From: Boseongicola sp.
Lineage (GTDB): Bacteria; Pseudomonadota; Alphaproteobacteria; Rhodobacterales; Rhodobacteraceae
Length of the DNA stretch: 64,000 bases
Assembly: GCA_014075275.1 (NCBI GenBank)
Contig: CP046179.1
Span: 2,241,932-2,305,931 of the forward strand
Reading direction: 5' to 3'
Shown: piece by piece, positions 51,724 to 59,218 of the stretch
How positions within the stretch are numbered: the first letter of the stretch is position 1
Layout of the letters: every line of letters starts with the position of its first letter
Made by a program: the position numbers and the translations under genes
The notes under the pieces: generated by a model
What the model was told of the DNA's origin: nothing
The model's input: only the letters and a program-made list of their open reading frames with translations
Database searches by the model: none

Positions 51724-52580
51724 TCCTGTGGGCGATGCCCGCAGTTGCCGAACCCAAACTTGAGCACATCGGAACATTTGTTTGGGATCGACCCGAAGAT
51801 TACTTTGGGGGATGGTCCGCCATTGAAGTTCTGGATGGTGGCGACGTGTTTCTGGCCATTGGGGATAACGCTCAGTCGTATCGGGGGACGCTAGAGAGAG
51901 ACGGCGATGTGATCGTCGGAGTACCGCGCAGGCCTGTGGGAGCGTTACAGGATCTTGATGGCATCGCATTTTTTCGAAAACCCGCGACTAACGAAAAGAA
52001 AATTGCCGACAGCGAGGGTATGGCCTTGCTTTCTGACGGCAATTACGCGGTATCGTTTGAGAGAAACGACCGTATCTTTGTTTATGACGGGGACACCGCA
52101 TTTGTTCGTATGCCGGATATCATCGACGCGCAAAGACTTCCCAAGAACCAAGGCGTTGAGGCTTTAGCTGTTGATCTGGAAGGGCGTTTGATTGCCATCC
52201 CCGAGACTGCCCCGAAAGGTGCATCGGGCATCCCGGTTTGGAGGCTGGAGGGTGAGAAATGGAGCACGTTGTTTCATATCCGACGGACACAGGGGTTTCG
52301 ACCTGTCGGAGCGGATATCGGCCCGGACGGACAGTTGTTTTTACTGGAGCGAGCATTCCGTTTGATTGGGTTTCAAAGCCGAATTCGGGTTTTTGACCTT
52401 AAGACGCCAGATGCATTGGGCGACGCCATCTGGCAGCCGCCAATGCGCGCGTTTGACAACCTTGAAGGCATCTCGGTTTGGCAGGACAAAGTCGGCTCAA
52501 CCCGAATTACAATGATTTCGGACGACAATCATCAATCTGTGCAGGAAACCCAGATAGTCGAGTTTCGCTTGACTGAGTGA
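51699..52580 (+). CDS. Esterase-like activity of phytase family protein
   Basis: Exported beta-propeller-like protein of 293 residues with a short signal peptide (MRASLVALILWAMPAVA). Visible: GTFVWDRPEDYFGGWSAIEVLDGGDVFLAIGDNA, DSEGMALLSDGNYAVSFERNDRI, NQGVEALAVDLEGRLIAIPE and NLEGISVWQDKVGSTRITMISDDN, the typical repeats of this domain. Substrate unknown; phosphate-ester hydrolysis is only a family guess. Starts 25 bases inside mepA. Confidence 0.85.
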   Translation: MRASLVALILWAMPAVAEPKLEHIGTFVWDRPEDYFGGWSAIEVLDGGDVFLAIGDNAQSYRGTLERDGDVIVGVPRRPVGALQDLDGIAFFRKPATNEKKIADSEGMALLSDGNYAVSFERNDRIFVYDGDTAFVRMPDIIDAQRLPKNQGVEALAVDLEGRLIAIPETAPKGASGIPVWRLEGEKWSTLFHIRRTQGFRPVGADIGPDGQLFLLERAFRLIGFQSRIRVFDLKTPDALGDAIWQPPMRAFDNLEGISVWQDKVGSTRITMISDDNHQSVQETQIVEFRLTE

Positions 52581-52653
52581 GATCGCAGGGCTATTTGCCC
52601 CCGTCCCCGGAAGGGGCCAAGTCTCCGACCACCTTGTCAAAACGGAAACCCAT
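52581..52653 (+). promoter_or_regulatory. Structured leader before the queuosine-precursor transporter gene
   Basis: The 73-base gap includes a CCCC-GGAA-GGGG tetraloop hairpin (about 52602-52617), followed by CCAAGTCTCCGACCACC and then CGGAA before the ATG. It looks like an RNA leader rather than random spacer. It does not fit the preQ1-I, -II or -III consensus as I know them, so I do not call a riboswitch. Confidence 0.3.
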
Positions 52654-53274
52654 ATGACTCGTTTACTTCCTGGCATCCTTGCCATGGCCGCCGTCGTTGT
52701 GGCCTCGAATATTCTGGTGCAATTCCTGTTCGGCCAGTGGCTGACCTGGGGTGCATTCACCTATCCGCTGGCGTTTCTAGTCACGGATGTGATGAACCGC
52801 GTTTACGGGGCCTCGACAGCACGAAAGGTTGTGTTTGCGGGTTTTGTGACGGGCGTTGTTTGCTCCTTGATTGGCACTCAGATCGTGGGTGAATTTGGGC
52901 CATTAGTGACCTGGCGGATTGCCATCGGGTCTGGAATCGCCTTTCTTTCCGCGCAGTTACTGGATGTGGCGATCTTTGATCGACTGCGAGGCGGTGACTG
53001 GTGGCGGGCACCTTTGGTATCGACGTTGGTGGGGTCAGCGGTCGATACTGCGCTGTTCTTTACCATCGCGTTTTCGGCGATGTTGACGTTCGTCGAGCCT
53101 GCAAACGACGTTGGTTGGGCAAGTGACGTGTTGCCGATGTTGGGCATGGGACCGGACGTGCCGCTTTGGGTGTCGCTGGCAGTGGCGGATTGGGGTGTGA
53201 AACTTGCCCTGGCCTTGGTCGCATTGGTGCCATTTCGCATAATTGTTCGGCGAATGACCGCACCAGTTGCGTAA
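52654..53274 (+). CDS. Queuosine precursor transporter (YhhQ/VUT family)
   Basis: 206-residue membrane protein with six or so TM segments: LLPGILAMAAVVVASNILVQFLF, AFTYPLAFLVTDVMNRVYGASTARKVVFAGFVTGVVCSL, IAIGSGIAFLSAQLLDVAIFD, and the TM near LVSTLVGSAVDTALFFTIAFSA. The TYPLAFLVTD and AQLLDVAIFDRLR motifs are diagnostic. Imports preQ0/preQ1 for tRNA queuosine. Confidence 0.9.
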   Translation: MTRLLPGILAMAAVVVASNILVQFLFGQWLTWGAFTYPLAFLVTDVMNRVYGASTARKVVFAGFVTGVVCSLIGTQIVGEFGPLVTWRIAIGSGIAFLSAQLLDVAIFDRLRGGDWWRAPLVSTLVGSAVDTALFFTIAFSAMLTFVEPANDVGWASDVLPMLGMGPDVPLWVSLAVADWGVKLALALVALVPFRIIVRRMTAPVA

Positions 53275-53343
53275 AATATATTGACAGACACAATATCTGT
53301 GCCAACCTTCTGTCATCGGTAACAAACGAAAGGAGGTGGTCCA

Positions 53344-53400
53344 GTGTCTAGAGCGATATTGGAGAGAGGTGTCACAACAGTCGGGAGGACCGTTGCCTGA
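53344..53400 (+). CDS. Candidate 18-residue ORF with extended Shine-Dalgarno
   Basis: GTG start 7 bases after AAAGGAGG. The peptide reads MSRAILERGVTTVGRTVA and stops at TGA. A competing frame (53336-53476, 46 residues, VQCLERYWREVSQQSGG...) starts too close to the Shine-Dalgarno and uses many rare codons. The near-perfect ribosome site argues that something here is translated; which frame is unresolved. Confidence 0.35.
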   Translation: MSRAILERGVTTVGRTVA

Positions 53401-53482
53401 CGGCATTCCAGAAGGCAAAAACTATTCCGATTGGGCCTGTCGGCACGCCGACACCCTAACTGGCCCATCTCCATGAACCTCG

Positions 53483-53515
53483 GAAGGGTCGCCACATCGG
53501 CGACCCTTCTTTCAT
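53483..53515 (+). terminator. Strong intrinsic terminator
   Basis: GAAGGGTCGCC / GGCGACCCTTC (11 bp, 5-base loop) is followed by TTTCATTTTT. It closes the 53.3-kb unit. Confidence 0.92.
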
Positions 53516-53524
53516 TTTTGACCC

Positions 53525-53568
53525 ATCGGTATCGTGTCGGTATGACGTCGGTATGACGTCGGTATTGC
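53525..53568 (+). repeat. 11-bp direct repeat array, locus 3 (GTCGGTAT core)
   Basis: ATCGGTATCGT, GTCGGTATGAC, GTCGGTATGAC, GTCGGTATTGC: four consecutive 11-base units between the terminator at 53515 and the arfB start at 53592, in sense orientation to arfB. Confidence 0.88.
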
Positions 53569-53591
53569 ACCGCAGCATTTCAGATTGGCCC

Positions 53592-54005
53592 ATGCAGATA
53601 ACGCCCGACATAGAGATCGCCGACTGGGAGATCACCGAGACGTTCGTGCGCGCCAGTGGCCCTGGTGGGCAGAACGTTAACAAAGTGTCATCGGCAGTCG
53701 AGCTTCGGTTTGAAGCCGCGCGGTCGCCCAATTTACCCGAACCGGTGAAACGGCGGTTGCAACGGCTGGCGGGGCGTCGGTGGACGAAAGATGGTGCGCT
53801 GATCATTCAAGTCAGCGAAGAGCGCAGTCAGGCGCGTAACCGCGAGATTGCCCGGACACGGTTAACCGATTTGATACGTCGGGCAACAGAGAAGCCGAAG
53901 AAGCGGATCAAGACGCGGGTGTCGCTCAATCAGAAACGCAAACGTGTTGATGCGAAGAAGCGACGCGGCGAGGTCAAGGCTCTTAGGGGTCAGATCGACG
54001 AGTGA
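53592..54005 (+). CDS. arfB: Alternative ribosome-rescue factor / peptidyl-tRNA hydrolase ArfB
   Basis: 137-residue release-factor-like protein that frees stalled ribosomes without a codon in the A site. The catalytic GGQ is in RASGPGGQNVNKVSSAVELRF. The C-terminus is a basic, Lys/Arg-rich tail (KPKKRIKTRVSLNQKRKRVDAKKRRGE) that inserts in the mRNA channel. The ATG at 53592 has no strong Shine-Dalgarno; the repeat array ends 23 bases upstream. Confidence 0.92.
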   Translation: MQITPDIEIADWEITETFVRASGPGGQNVNKVSSAVELRFEAARSPNLPEPVKRRLQRLAGRRWTKDGALIIQVSEERSQARNREIARTRLTDLIRRATEKPKKRIKTRVSLNQKRKRVDAKKRRGEVKALRGQIDE

Positions 54006-54023
54006 TCCGGAACTCTCAGGTTC

Positions 54024-54728
54024 TTATCTGAGGTAAGCGGCAAGCGCCGTGCCGGGGCTGGCGAAGAGCACGTCTGTGTCTTGCGGCGCTGCGACAACTC
54101 CCGCGTCTACGAATATTGTCTTGTCGGCAAATCTGCGGGCGTCTTCGGGATCGTGGGTGACCATCAGGATCGTTGCTTCGGGCAATAGTTCAGCCACCAG
54201 ATCGAGCATTTCTGCGCGCATGGCGGGACCAAGGGCGGAGAACGGTTCGTCCATCAGAACCACGGGTCGCGCGGTTAGAATTAGGCGGGCCAGTGCGGCG
54301 CGGCTTTGTTGGCCGCCCGAGAGTGCGTTGGGTTTTCGGGTCTCCATGCCGGAGAGGCCAACACGGGACAGCGCGGTTGCGGCGGCGGCGCGGGCTTCGG
54401 CGCTGGGGCGGGCTTGGGGGCTGGCCCCTAGAGCGACGTTGGTCAAGAGGTCGAGATGTGGGAACAGGTTATTGTCCTGGAAAATCATCGCGACGGGGCG
54501 TTGGCCGGGAATTTGCGTTGTCAGGTCGGTGTCGTTCCACAGGATGCGACCAGTGTTGGGGGTGTCGAAGCCTGCGATCAGGGAGAGCAATGTCGATTTT
54601 CCACCGCCTGAGGGTCCGATGATGGCGGCGCGGGTGGCCTGGGGCAGCGTGAAGGCGGCGGTCAGAGCGAAGGCTTCCCGCGTCAGATTCAGATTTTCAA
54701 CTATCAGCACGGCCACGCCCTCCTGCAT
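54024..54728 (-). CDS. thiQ: Thiamine ABC transporter ATP-binding protein
   Basis: ABC ATPase of 234 residues: Walker A GPSGGGKSTLL, Q-loop FQDNNLFPHL, signature LSGGQQSRAAL, Walker B VVLMDEPFSALG, switch His THDPEDARRF. It is the third gene of the TPP-controlled thiBPQ operon and overlaps thiP by 32 bases from the ATG at 54728; GTG codons slightly downstream are alternatives. Confidence 0.92.
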   Translation of the reverse strand: MQEGVAVLIVENLNLTREAFALTAAFTLPQATRAAIIGPSGGGKSTLLSLIAGFDTPNTGRILWNDTDLTTQIPGQRPVAMIFQDNNLFPHLDLLTNVALGASPQARPSAEARAAAATALSRVGLSGMETRKPNALSGGQQSRAALARLILTARPVVLMDEPFSALGPAMRAEMLDLVAELLPEATILMVTHDPEDARRFADKTIFVDAGVVAAPQDTDVLFASPGTALAAYLR

Positions 54729-56265
54729 CGAATGCCCAGAACAGGCCGAAACTGAGGACGAGAAGCAAGACGGTCGCCCCGGCAGCGGTGTCCATACGGT
54801 AGGCCCCCATAAGGCGGAATATTTGCAATGGCAGAGTTGCGGTTTCCGGGTCGGCGAACAAGGCGATCACACCGAGGTCTCCCATTGAAAGGGCGGCGGC
54901 GATGCCTGCGGCGAAGCCCAAAGGGCGTCGAAGGCGTGGCAAGATCAGCAAGCGTAATCGGGTCCATCCGGTAAGGCGCAGGCTGTCGGCGAGGCGACCG
55001 AAGTCGTCTTCTATCGCTTGCAATGCGGGGATCAGTACGCGCAGGGCGAACGGCAGCGTGACGATGGCATTGACCAGTGCTGTGATCGGCAGGGCCATCA
55101 CTGACGGGTCGGCGAAGGGGAAGATCAGCACAAAGAGGCCAGTGCCGAGGACCAGCGGTGAGGCGGCGATTGCGGTGAGGCCAGCGACTTCGATCCAGCG
55201 GCCTTTGGTGCCGAGACGGGTGGCAGTTGTGGCCATGGCAAGTGACAGGCCGATAACGATGGCGGTGGATATCAGGGCAACGGTTAGCGAGTGGAGGGCT
55301 GATGTCCAGACTGGTGTTGGCAGGTCGGTGACGAATGGCAGGCCGCTGAAGATCACTGCGCCAAGTGGGGTGATCAGGAAAAGCGTGGCAAGGGTGATCG
55401 CTGTGGCATCGGCCAGCAAGCGTAGGGTTGAAGGGGCGGTCTGGCGTGGCATTTCGCGGTCCAGCCCAGCGCCAAAGCCGGGATTGCCGACGTATTTCAG
55501 AGCAACAAAGGCAGCGGTGCCGGTTATCGCCAGTTGAATAACTGACAAAAGCGCGGCGCGGGAGAGGTCGAATTCAAATCGGAGCGCCTGATAAATCGCC
55601 AGTTCGACGGTTGTTGCGCGGGGGCCGCCGCCAAGGGTCAGGGCCACGGCGAAACTTGTGGTGCAGATGACGAAGATGATCAGGGCCGCGCCGGGAATGA
55701 CACGGGCCAGCATTGGTAGTTCGAGATGGCGGGTGACGGCGGCGGGAGTGAGGTTGAGGGAGGACGCGAGGCGGAACCGCTCGGATGGGATGGGTTGCCA
55801 GCCTTGCAGGATCAGGCGGGTGGCCAGTGGCAGGTTGAAGAAGACGTGGGCGAGGATAACGCCGTGGTAGCCGTAGATGCTGATGGGATCGGCGCCGAAG
55901 CTGGTTAGGGCCGCGTTCAAAAGGCCACCACGTCCGAAAATTGCGAGAAGCCCGAAGATGGCGACGATGACTGGCAGGAGGAAGGGTGCTCCGAGGAGGG
56001 TGATCAGTGCATTGCGACCGGGGAAGCGGCGGCGTGCGAGGGCGCGGGCGACGGGGATGGCGAGGACAACGCTGATGGCTGCGGAGGCGACGGCTTGCCA
56101 GAGTGTGAAGCGGATGGCGGCCCAATCGGCGGGGGATAAGCCCCGACCGCCTTCGGCAGACATCACAACAGCAAGGGCCGTGACGCCGATCAGAAGCGGG
56201 ATCGATGCGGCTGCACCGATCCCGATCCAATGGCGAAAAGTTATTTGCTGAGCGCGGTCAGCCAT
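54697..56265 (-). CDS. thiP: Thiamine ABC transporter permease
   Basis: 522-residue fused permease with about 12 TM segments and two binding-protein-dependent transport motifs, including VFFNLPLATRLILQGW with RFRLASSLNLTPAAVTRHLELPML in the first half and DFGRLADSLRLTGWTRLRLLILPRLRRP in the second. Imports thiamine or TPP with ThiB and ThiQ. Overlaps thiB by 25 bases. Confidence 0.92.
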   Translation of the reverse strand: MADRAQQITFRHWIGIGAAASIPLLIGVTALAVVMSAEGGRGLSPADWAAIRFTLWQAVASAAISVVLAIPVARALARRRFPGRNALITLLGAPFLLPVIVAIFGLLAIFGRGGLLNAALTSFGADPISIYGYHGVILAHVFFNLPLATRLILQGWQPIPSERFRLASSLNLTPAAVTRHLELPMLARVIPGAALIIFVICTTSFAVALTLGGGPRATTVELAIYQALRFEFDLSRAALLSVIQLAITGTAAFVALKYVGNPGFGAGLDREMPRQTAPSTLRLLADATAITLATLFLITPLGAVIFSGLPFVTDLPTPVWTSALHSLTVALISTAIVIGLSLAMATTATRLGTKGRWIEVAGLTAIAASPLVLGTGLFVLIFPFADPSVMALPITALVNAIVTLPFALRVLIPALQAIEDDFGRLADSLRLTGWTRLRLLILPRLRRPLGFAAGIAAALSMGDLGVIALFADPETATLPLQIFRLMGAYRMDTAAGATVLLLVLSFGLFWAFDAGGRGRADS

Positions 56266-57227
56266 TCGTCCAAAGCCGCGTCGCGAGTTGCGGCGGCATC
56301 CTCGGCGCTGAAAATCAGTGCCTTTGCGGGTTGCACCAGAGTTTCAAAGCCATCTGGCAAGCCATCTGCCGGTGTGGCAGCGGGATACATCCAGTTGGTG
56401 GTCGGAATGACAGTCTGGAAGGCATCCGTCAGCATAAAGCTGAGGAAGGCATCGGCCAGTTCTGGTTGATCTGTGGCGGCGAGTTTACCGGCGACTTCGA
56501 TCTGCATGTAGTGGCCTTCGGTGAAGCTGGCGGCAGTTTTTGAGGCATCCTCTTCCGCGATTAAGTGATATGCGGGGGAAGTCGTGTAGCTGAGCACCAT
56601 GTCGGCTTCGCCTTCGAGGAACAGGCCGTAAGCCTCGGACCAACCGGGGGTGACGGTGACGATGTTATCGGCGAGGGCTTCCCAGATTGCGGGGGCTTCG
56701 TTGCCGTAAGCCGCTTTAACCCACATCATCAAGCCGAGGCCGGGGGTCGAAGAACGCGGGTCCTGGATGACGATGGATTTGTCGCTGGTTGAAAGGGTGC
56801 GGAAGTCGGTTGGGACACTGCCCATGTCGGCGTTATGGACGAAGGCGAAGTAGCCCCAGTCGTAGGGGAGGAACGTTTCGTCATCCCATGTGATGGGGAG
56901 CGACAGGTTGGTTTCTGCGACGCTGTGAGCGCTGAAGAGACCGGTTTTCCTGGCCGCTGCTGTCAAGTTTGTGTCGAGGCCTAGGACGATATCGGCGTCG
57001 CTGCGTGTGCCTTCCAGGCGGACGCGGGCGAGAAGGGCTGCGCCGTCACCTGCGGCGACGAATTGCAGGTCGCAGGCACAGGTTTCTTCGAAAGCGGTCT
57101 CGATTGCGGGGCCTGGGCCCCAGTCAGCGACAAAACTGTCGTAGGTATAGACGGTCAGAACTGGCTTATCCTGCGCGAACGCCGGAAATGCTGCCAAAAG
57201 CCCTGCCGCAAGGATTGTAAAACGCAT
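56241..57227 (-). CDS. thiB: Thiamine-binding periplasmic protein
   Basis: 328 residues with a signal peptide (MRFTILAAGLLAAFPAFA). TbpA family segments: LTVYTYDSFVADWGPGPAIETAFEETC, VLGLDTNL, VIQDPRSSTPGLGLMMWVKA, and VTPGWSEAYGLFLEGEADMVLSYTTSPAYH. AAAGGAG sits 7 bases before the ATG. First gene after the TPP riboswitch. Confidence 0.93.
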   Translation of the reverse strand: MRFTILAAGLLAAFPAFAQDKPVLTVYTYDSFVADWGPGPAIETAFEETCACDLQFVAAGDGAALLARVRLEGTRSDADIVLGLDTNLTAAARKTGLFSAHSVAETNLSLPITWDDETFLPYDWGYFAFVHNADMGSVPTDFRTLSTSDKSIVIQDPRSSTPGLGLMMWVKAAYGNEAPAIWEALADNIVTVTPGWSEAYGLFLEGEADMVLSYTTSPAYHLIAEEDASKTAASFTEGHYMQIEVAGKLAATDQPELADAFLSFMLTDAFQTVIPTTNWMYPAATPADGLPDGFETLVQPAKALIFSAEDAAATRDAALDEWLTALSK

Positions 57228-57273
57228 CTCTCACTCCTTTGTGGCCGGACGAAGGATCGGGTGAGGATGACCT

Positions 57274-57359
57274 TACCTTCCCTCCGCCGGTGTTAACCGG
57301 TTCAGGTTCTACGGGTCCGCTGATGTCAGCATCTCAGCCTTTGGGAAGGCCCCCCGAGG
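57274..57359 (-). ncRNA. TPP riboswitch (THI element)
   Basis: On the minus strand: CTCGGGGGGCC, GGCTGAGATGCTGACATCAG, ACCCGTAGAACCTGA, CCGGTTAACACCGGCGGAGGGAAGG. These are the canonical thi-box core elements in order (GGCTGAGA, ACCCG, GAACCTGA, CCGGxGxAGGGA). Located 47 bases before thiB, so it represses thiBPQ when TPP is abundant. Confidence 0.96.
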
Positions 57360-57435
57360 TGGGGATGTGAATAGGGGGAGATGGAGTTGGTGGCAAGGTG
57401 ATTGTGGTTTGATGGCTGGGACGCGATTTCTTGCT

Positions 57436-57529
57436 AAAAGGGGCTCTGCCCCTTTCGGGCCTGAGTTCGTCCATTGGACGAACTCCGAGACGGCCCTCAC
57501 CCCCCGGAGTATTTTTGATCAGAAGAAGG
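57436..57529 (+). repeat. Mosaic intergenic element, copy D
   Basis: AAAAGGGGCTCTGCCCCTTT arm, a perfect 10-bp hairpin GAGTTCGTCC-ATT-GGACGAACTC (57463-57485), then CCCCCCGGAGTATTTTTGATCAGAAGAAGG. It lies in the 421-base gap 57228-57648 between thiB and aroC, which also holds the TPP riboswitch; it reads toward aroC. Confidence 0.75.
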
Positions 57530-57648
57530 ACAATTTTAGTCAAATTGTATGGATGATGCAGATGCGTGTCGTCCGTCCATCTTGAGTGCGGAGGCTTCTT
57601 CCATCCGGTTCAAGATCGGATTAGAGGGTTGGGTAAGGAGATACGCCA

Positions 57649-58755
57649 ATGAGCCTGAACAGTTACGGACATGTTTTTCGGGTGACGACCTGGGGAGAAA
57701 GCCACGGGCCTGCCCTGGGCGCGACTGTGGACGGGTGTCCGCCGGGAGTGCCTGTGAGTGCTGAGGATTTGCAGGTTTGGCTAGATAAGCGCAAGCCCGG
57801 ACAGAACAAGTATACGACGCAGCGGCGCGAGGCCGATGAGGTCGAGATCCTGTCGGGGGTGTTTGAGGGTGTTACCACCGGCACGCCAATCCAGTTGATG
57901 ATCCGCAATACCGATCAGCGATCAAAGGACTATGGCGATATCGTTGAGAAATTCCGGCCCGGTCACGCGGACATCACCTATTGGCAGAAATACGGGATCC
58001 GGGACTATCGCGGCGGCGGGCGGTCTTCGGCGCGCGAAACGGCTTCTCGTGTTGCGGCGGCTGGCGTTGCGCGGGCGGCTTTGGCCAAACTGGCACCTGA
58101 GGTTCAGATCGTCGGTTATATGGTTGGCATGGGCGAGAAGGATATCGACCGGGCGCGGTTTGACTGGGACGAGATTGCGCGCAATCCGTTTTGGGTGCCG
58201 GATGCTAATGCGGCTGAGGAATGGGCCGGGTATCTGGATGGGCTGCGCAAGGATGGTTCCTCGGTTGGGGCGATGATCGAAGTTTGCGTGCGCGGCTGCC
58301 CAGCGGGGTTGGGGGCGCCGGTTTATGGCAAGTTGGACACGGATTTGGCTGCGGCAATGATGAGCATCAACGCCGTTAAAGGTGTTGAGATTGGTGAGGG
58401 CATGGGGGCGGCGCGATTGCGCGGTGAGGCCAATGCCGATGAGATTTCGATGGGGCCGAATGGGCCAGAGTTTAGCTCGAACCATGCAGGCGGCATTTTG
58501 GGCGGCATCTCAACCGGGCAGGATGTTATTGTGCGGTTTGCGGTGAAGCCAACATCGTCGATTTTGACACCACGAAAGACAATTACCAAGGCCGGTGAGG
58601 AAACCGAAATTGTCACCAAGGGGCGGCATGATCCTTGCGTCGGCATTCGTGCGGTGCCGGTGGCCGAAGCGATGGCGGCGGCGGTTGTGCTGGATCATCT
58701 GTTATTGGATCGCGCACAGACCGGGGGCGTTCGTGGGCCGATTGGCCCGGCTTAA
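57649..58755 (+). CDS. aroC: Chorismate synthase
   Basis: FMN-dependent last step of the shikimate pathway. 368 residues. Signature motifs: [39 protein letters not shown]-type segment ([18 protein letters not shown]), [20 protein letters not shown] and [19 protein letters not shown]. Its TAA shares a base with the next ATG (TAATG). Confidence 0.96.
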   Translation: MSLNSYGHVFRVTTWGESHGPALGATVDGCPPGVPVSAEDLQVWLDKRKPGQNKYTTQRREADEVEILSGVFEGVTTGTPIQLMIRNTDQRSKDYGDIVEKFRPGHADITYWQKYGIRDYRGGGRSSARETASRVAAAGVARAALAKLAPEVQIVGYMVGMGEKDIDRARFDWDEIARNPFWVPDANAAEEWAGYLDGLRKDGSSVGAMIEVCVRGCPAGLGAPVYGKLDTDLAAAMMSINAVKGVEIGEGMGAARLRGEANADEISMGPNGPEFSSNHAGGILGGISTGQDVIVRFAVKPTSSILTPRKTITKAGEETEIVTKGRHDPCVGIRAVPVAEAMAAAVVLDHLLLDRAQTGGVRGPIGPA

Positions 58756-59213
58756 TGCCTGATCGCTTTATTGCTCTGATCCCGTCTGATCCGAAGGCGC
58801 GGCCTGCATCCGATACTATGGAGGCGCTGCGTATTGCCTTGGCGGCACGGTTTGAAAGCAGTGAAAGCCGGGTGAAGGATTTTGGCGAGCGTCTGCAATT
58901 CATCGATTGCGGTGAGAATTACGAGCGGACGCTGTGTCCGTCTTGTGAGGCTGAGGTGCCTTTAGTATGGTGGGGCCAGCGAATGGATGGGGATTGGGAT
59001 GAAGAGCACGGATTTCATCTGCATCGCCATGAAATGCCCTGTTGTGGTGCGTCGCATCGTTTGACCGAGCTTGAGTATCGCGGCGCACAAGGGTTTGCAC
59101 ATTGGTTCGTCAGTGCGCGGGTCGATGAGGGTGTCATCTTCACATCGAAGGACTTGCAGGCCCTGGAGAATGAGGCGGGCTTGGCGTTGAAATTGATCGA
59201 ACAACGGTATTGA
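58755..59213 (+). CDS. Conserved protein of unknown function with Cys pairs
   Basis: 152 residues: [18 protein letters not shown], then TLCPSCEAEVPLVWWGQRMD, HLHRHEMPCCGASHRLTELEYRGAQGFAHW. CPSC plus CC and several His residues suggest a zinc ribbon. Translationally coupled to aroC by TAATG. No assigned function; similar proteins with a CPxC...PCCG pattern occur widely. Confidence 0.7.
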   Translation: MPDRFIALIPSDPKARPASDTMEALRIALAARFESSESRVKDFGERLQFIDCGENYERTLCPSCEAEVPLVWWGQRMDGDWDEEHGFHLHRHEMPCCGASHRLTELEYRGAQGFAHWFVSARVDEGVIFTSKDLQALENEAGLALKLIEQRY

Positions 59214-59218
59214 GCAAG

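Larger units (their letters stand above)
53281..53515 (+). ncRNA. Compact structured transcription unit (candidate small RNA or small-ORF mRNA)
   Basis: TTGACA (53281-53286) overlaps an ACAGA/TCTGT dyad (53284-53300). At 53328-53342 GAAAGGAGGTGGTCC is complementary to the standard 16S rRNA 3' tail except at one position. A nested stem follows: TGGGCC (53432-53437) with GGCCCA (53462-53467) enclosing TGTCGG-CACG-CCGACA. It ends in a strong terminator. It may be a regulatory RNA, a small-protein mRNA, or both. Confidence 0.45.

Noticed and set aside
52581-52653. preQ1 riboswitch before yhhQ
   Set aside because: The sequence lacks the short stem with A-rich tail of preQ1-I and the layout of the other classes; listed only as an unassigned leader.
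54049-54888. 279-residue plus-strand ORF opposite thiQ/thiP
   Set aside because: Antisense to ABC transporter genes with intact Walker motifs; no start signal.
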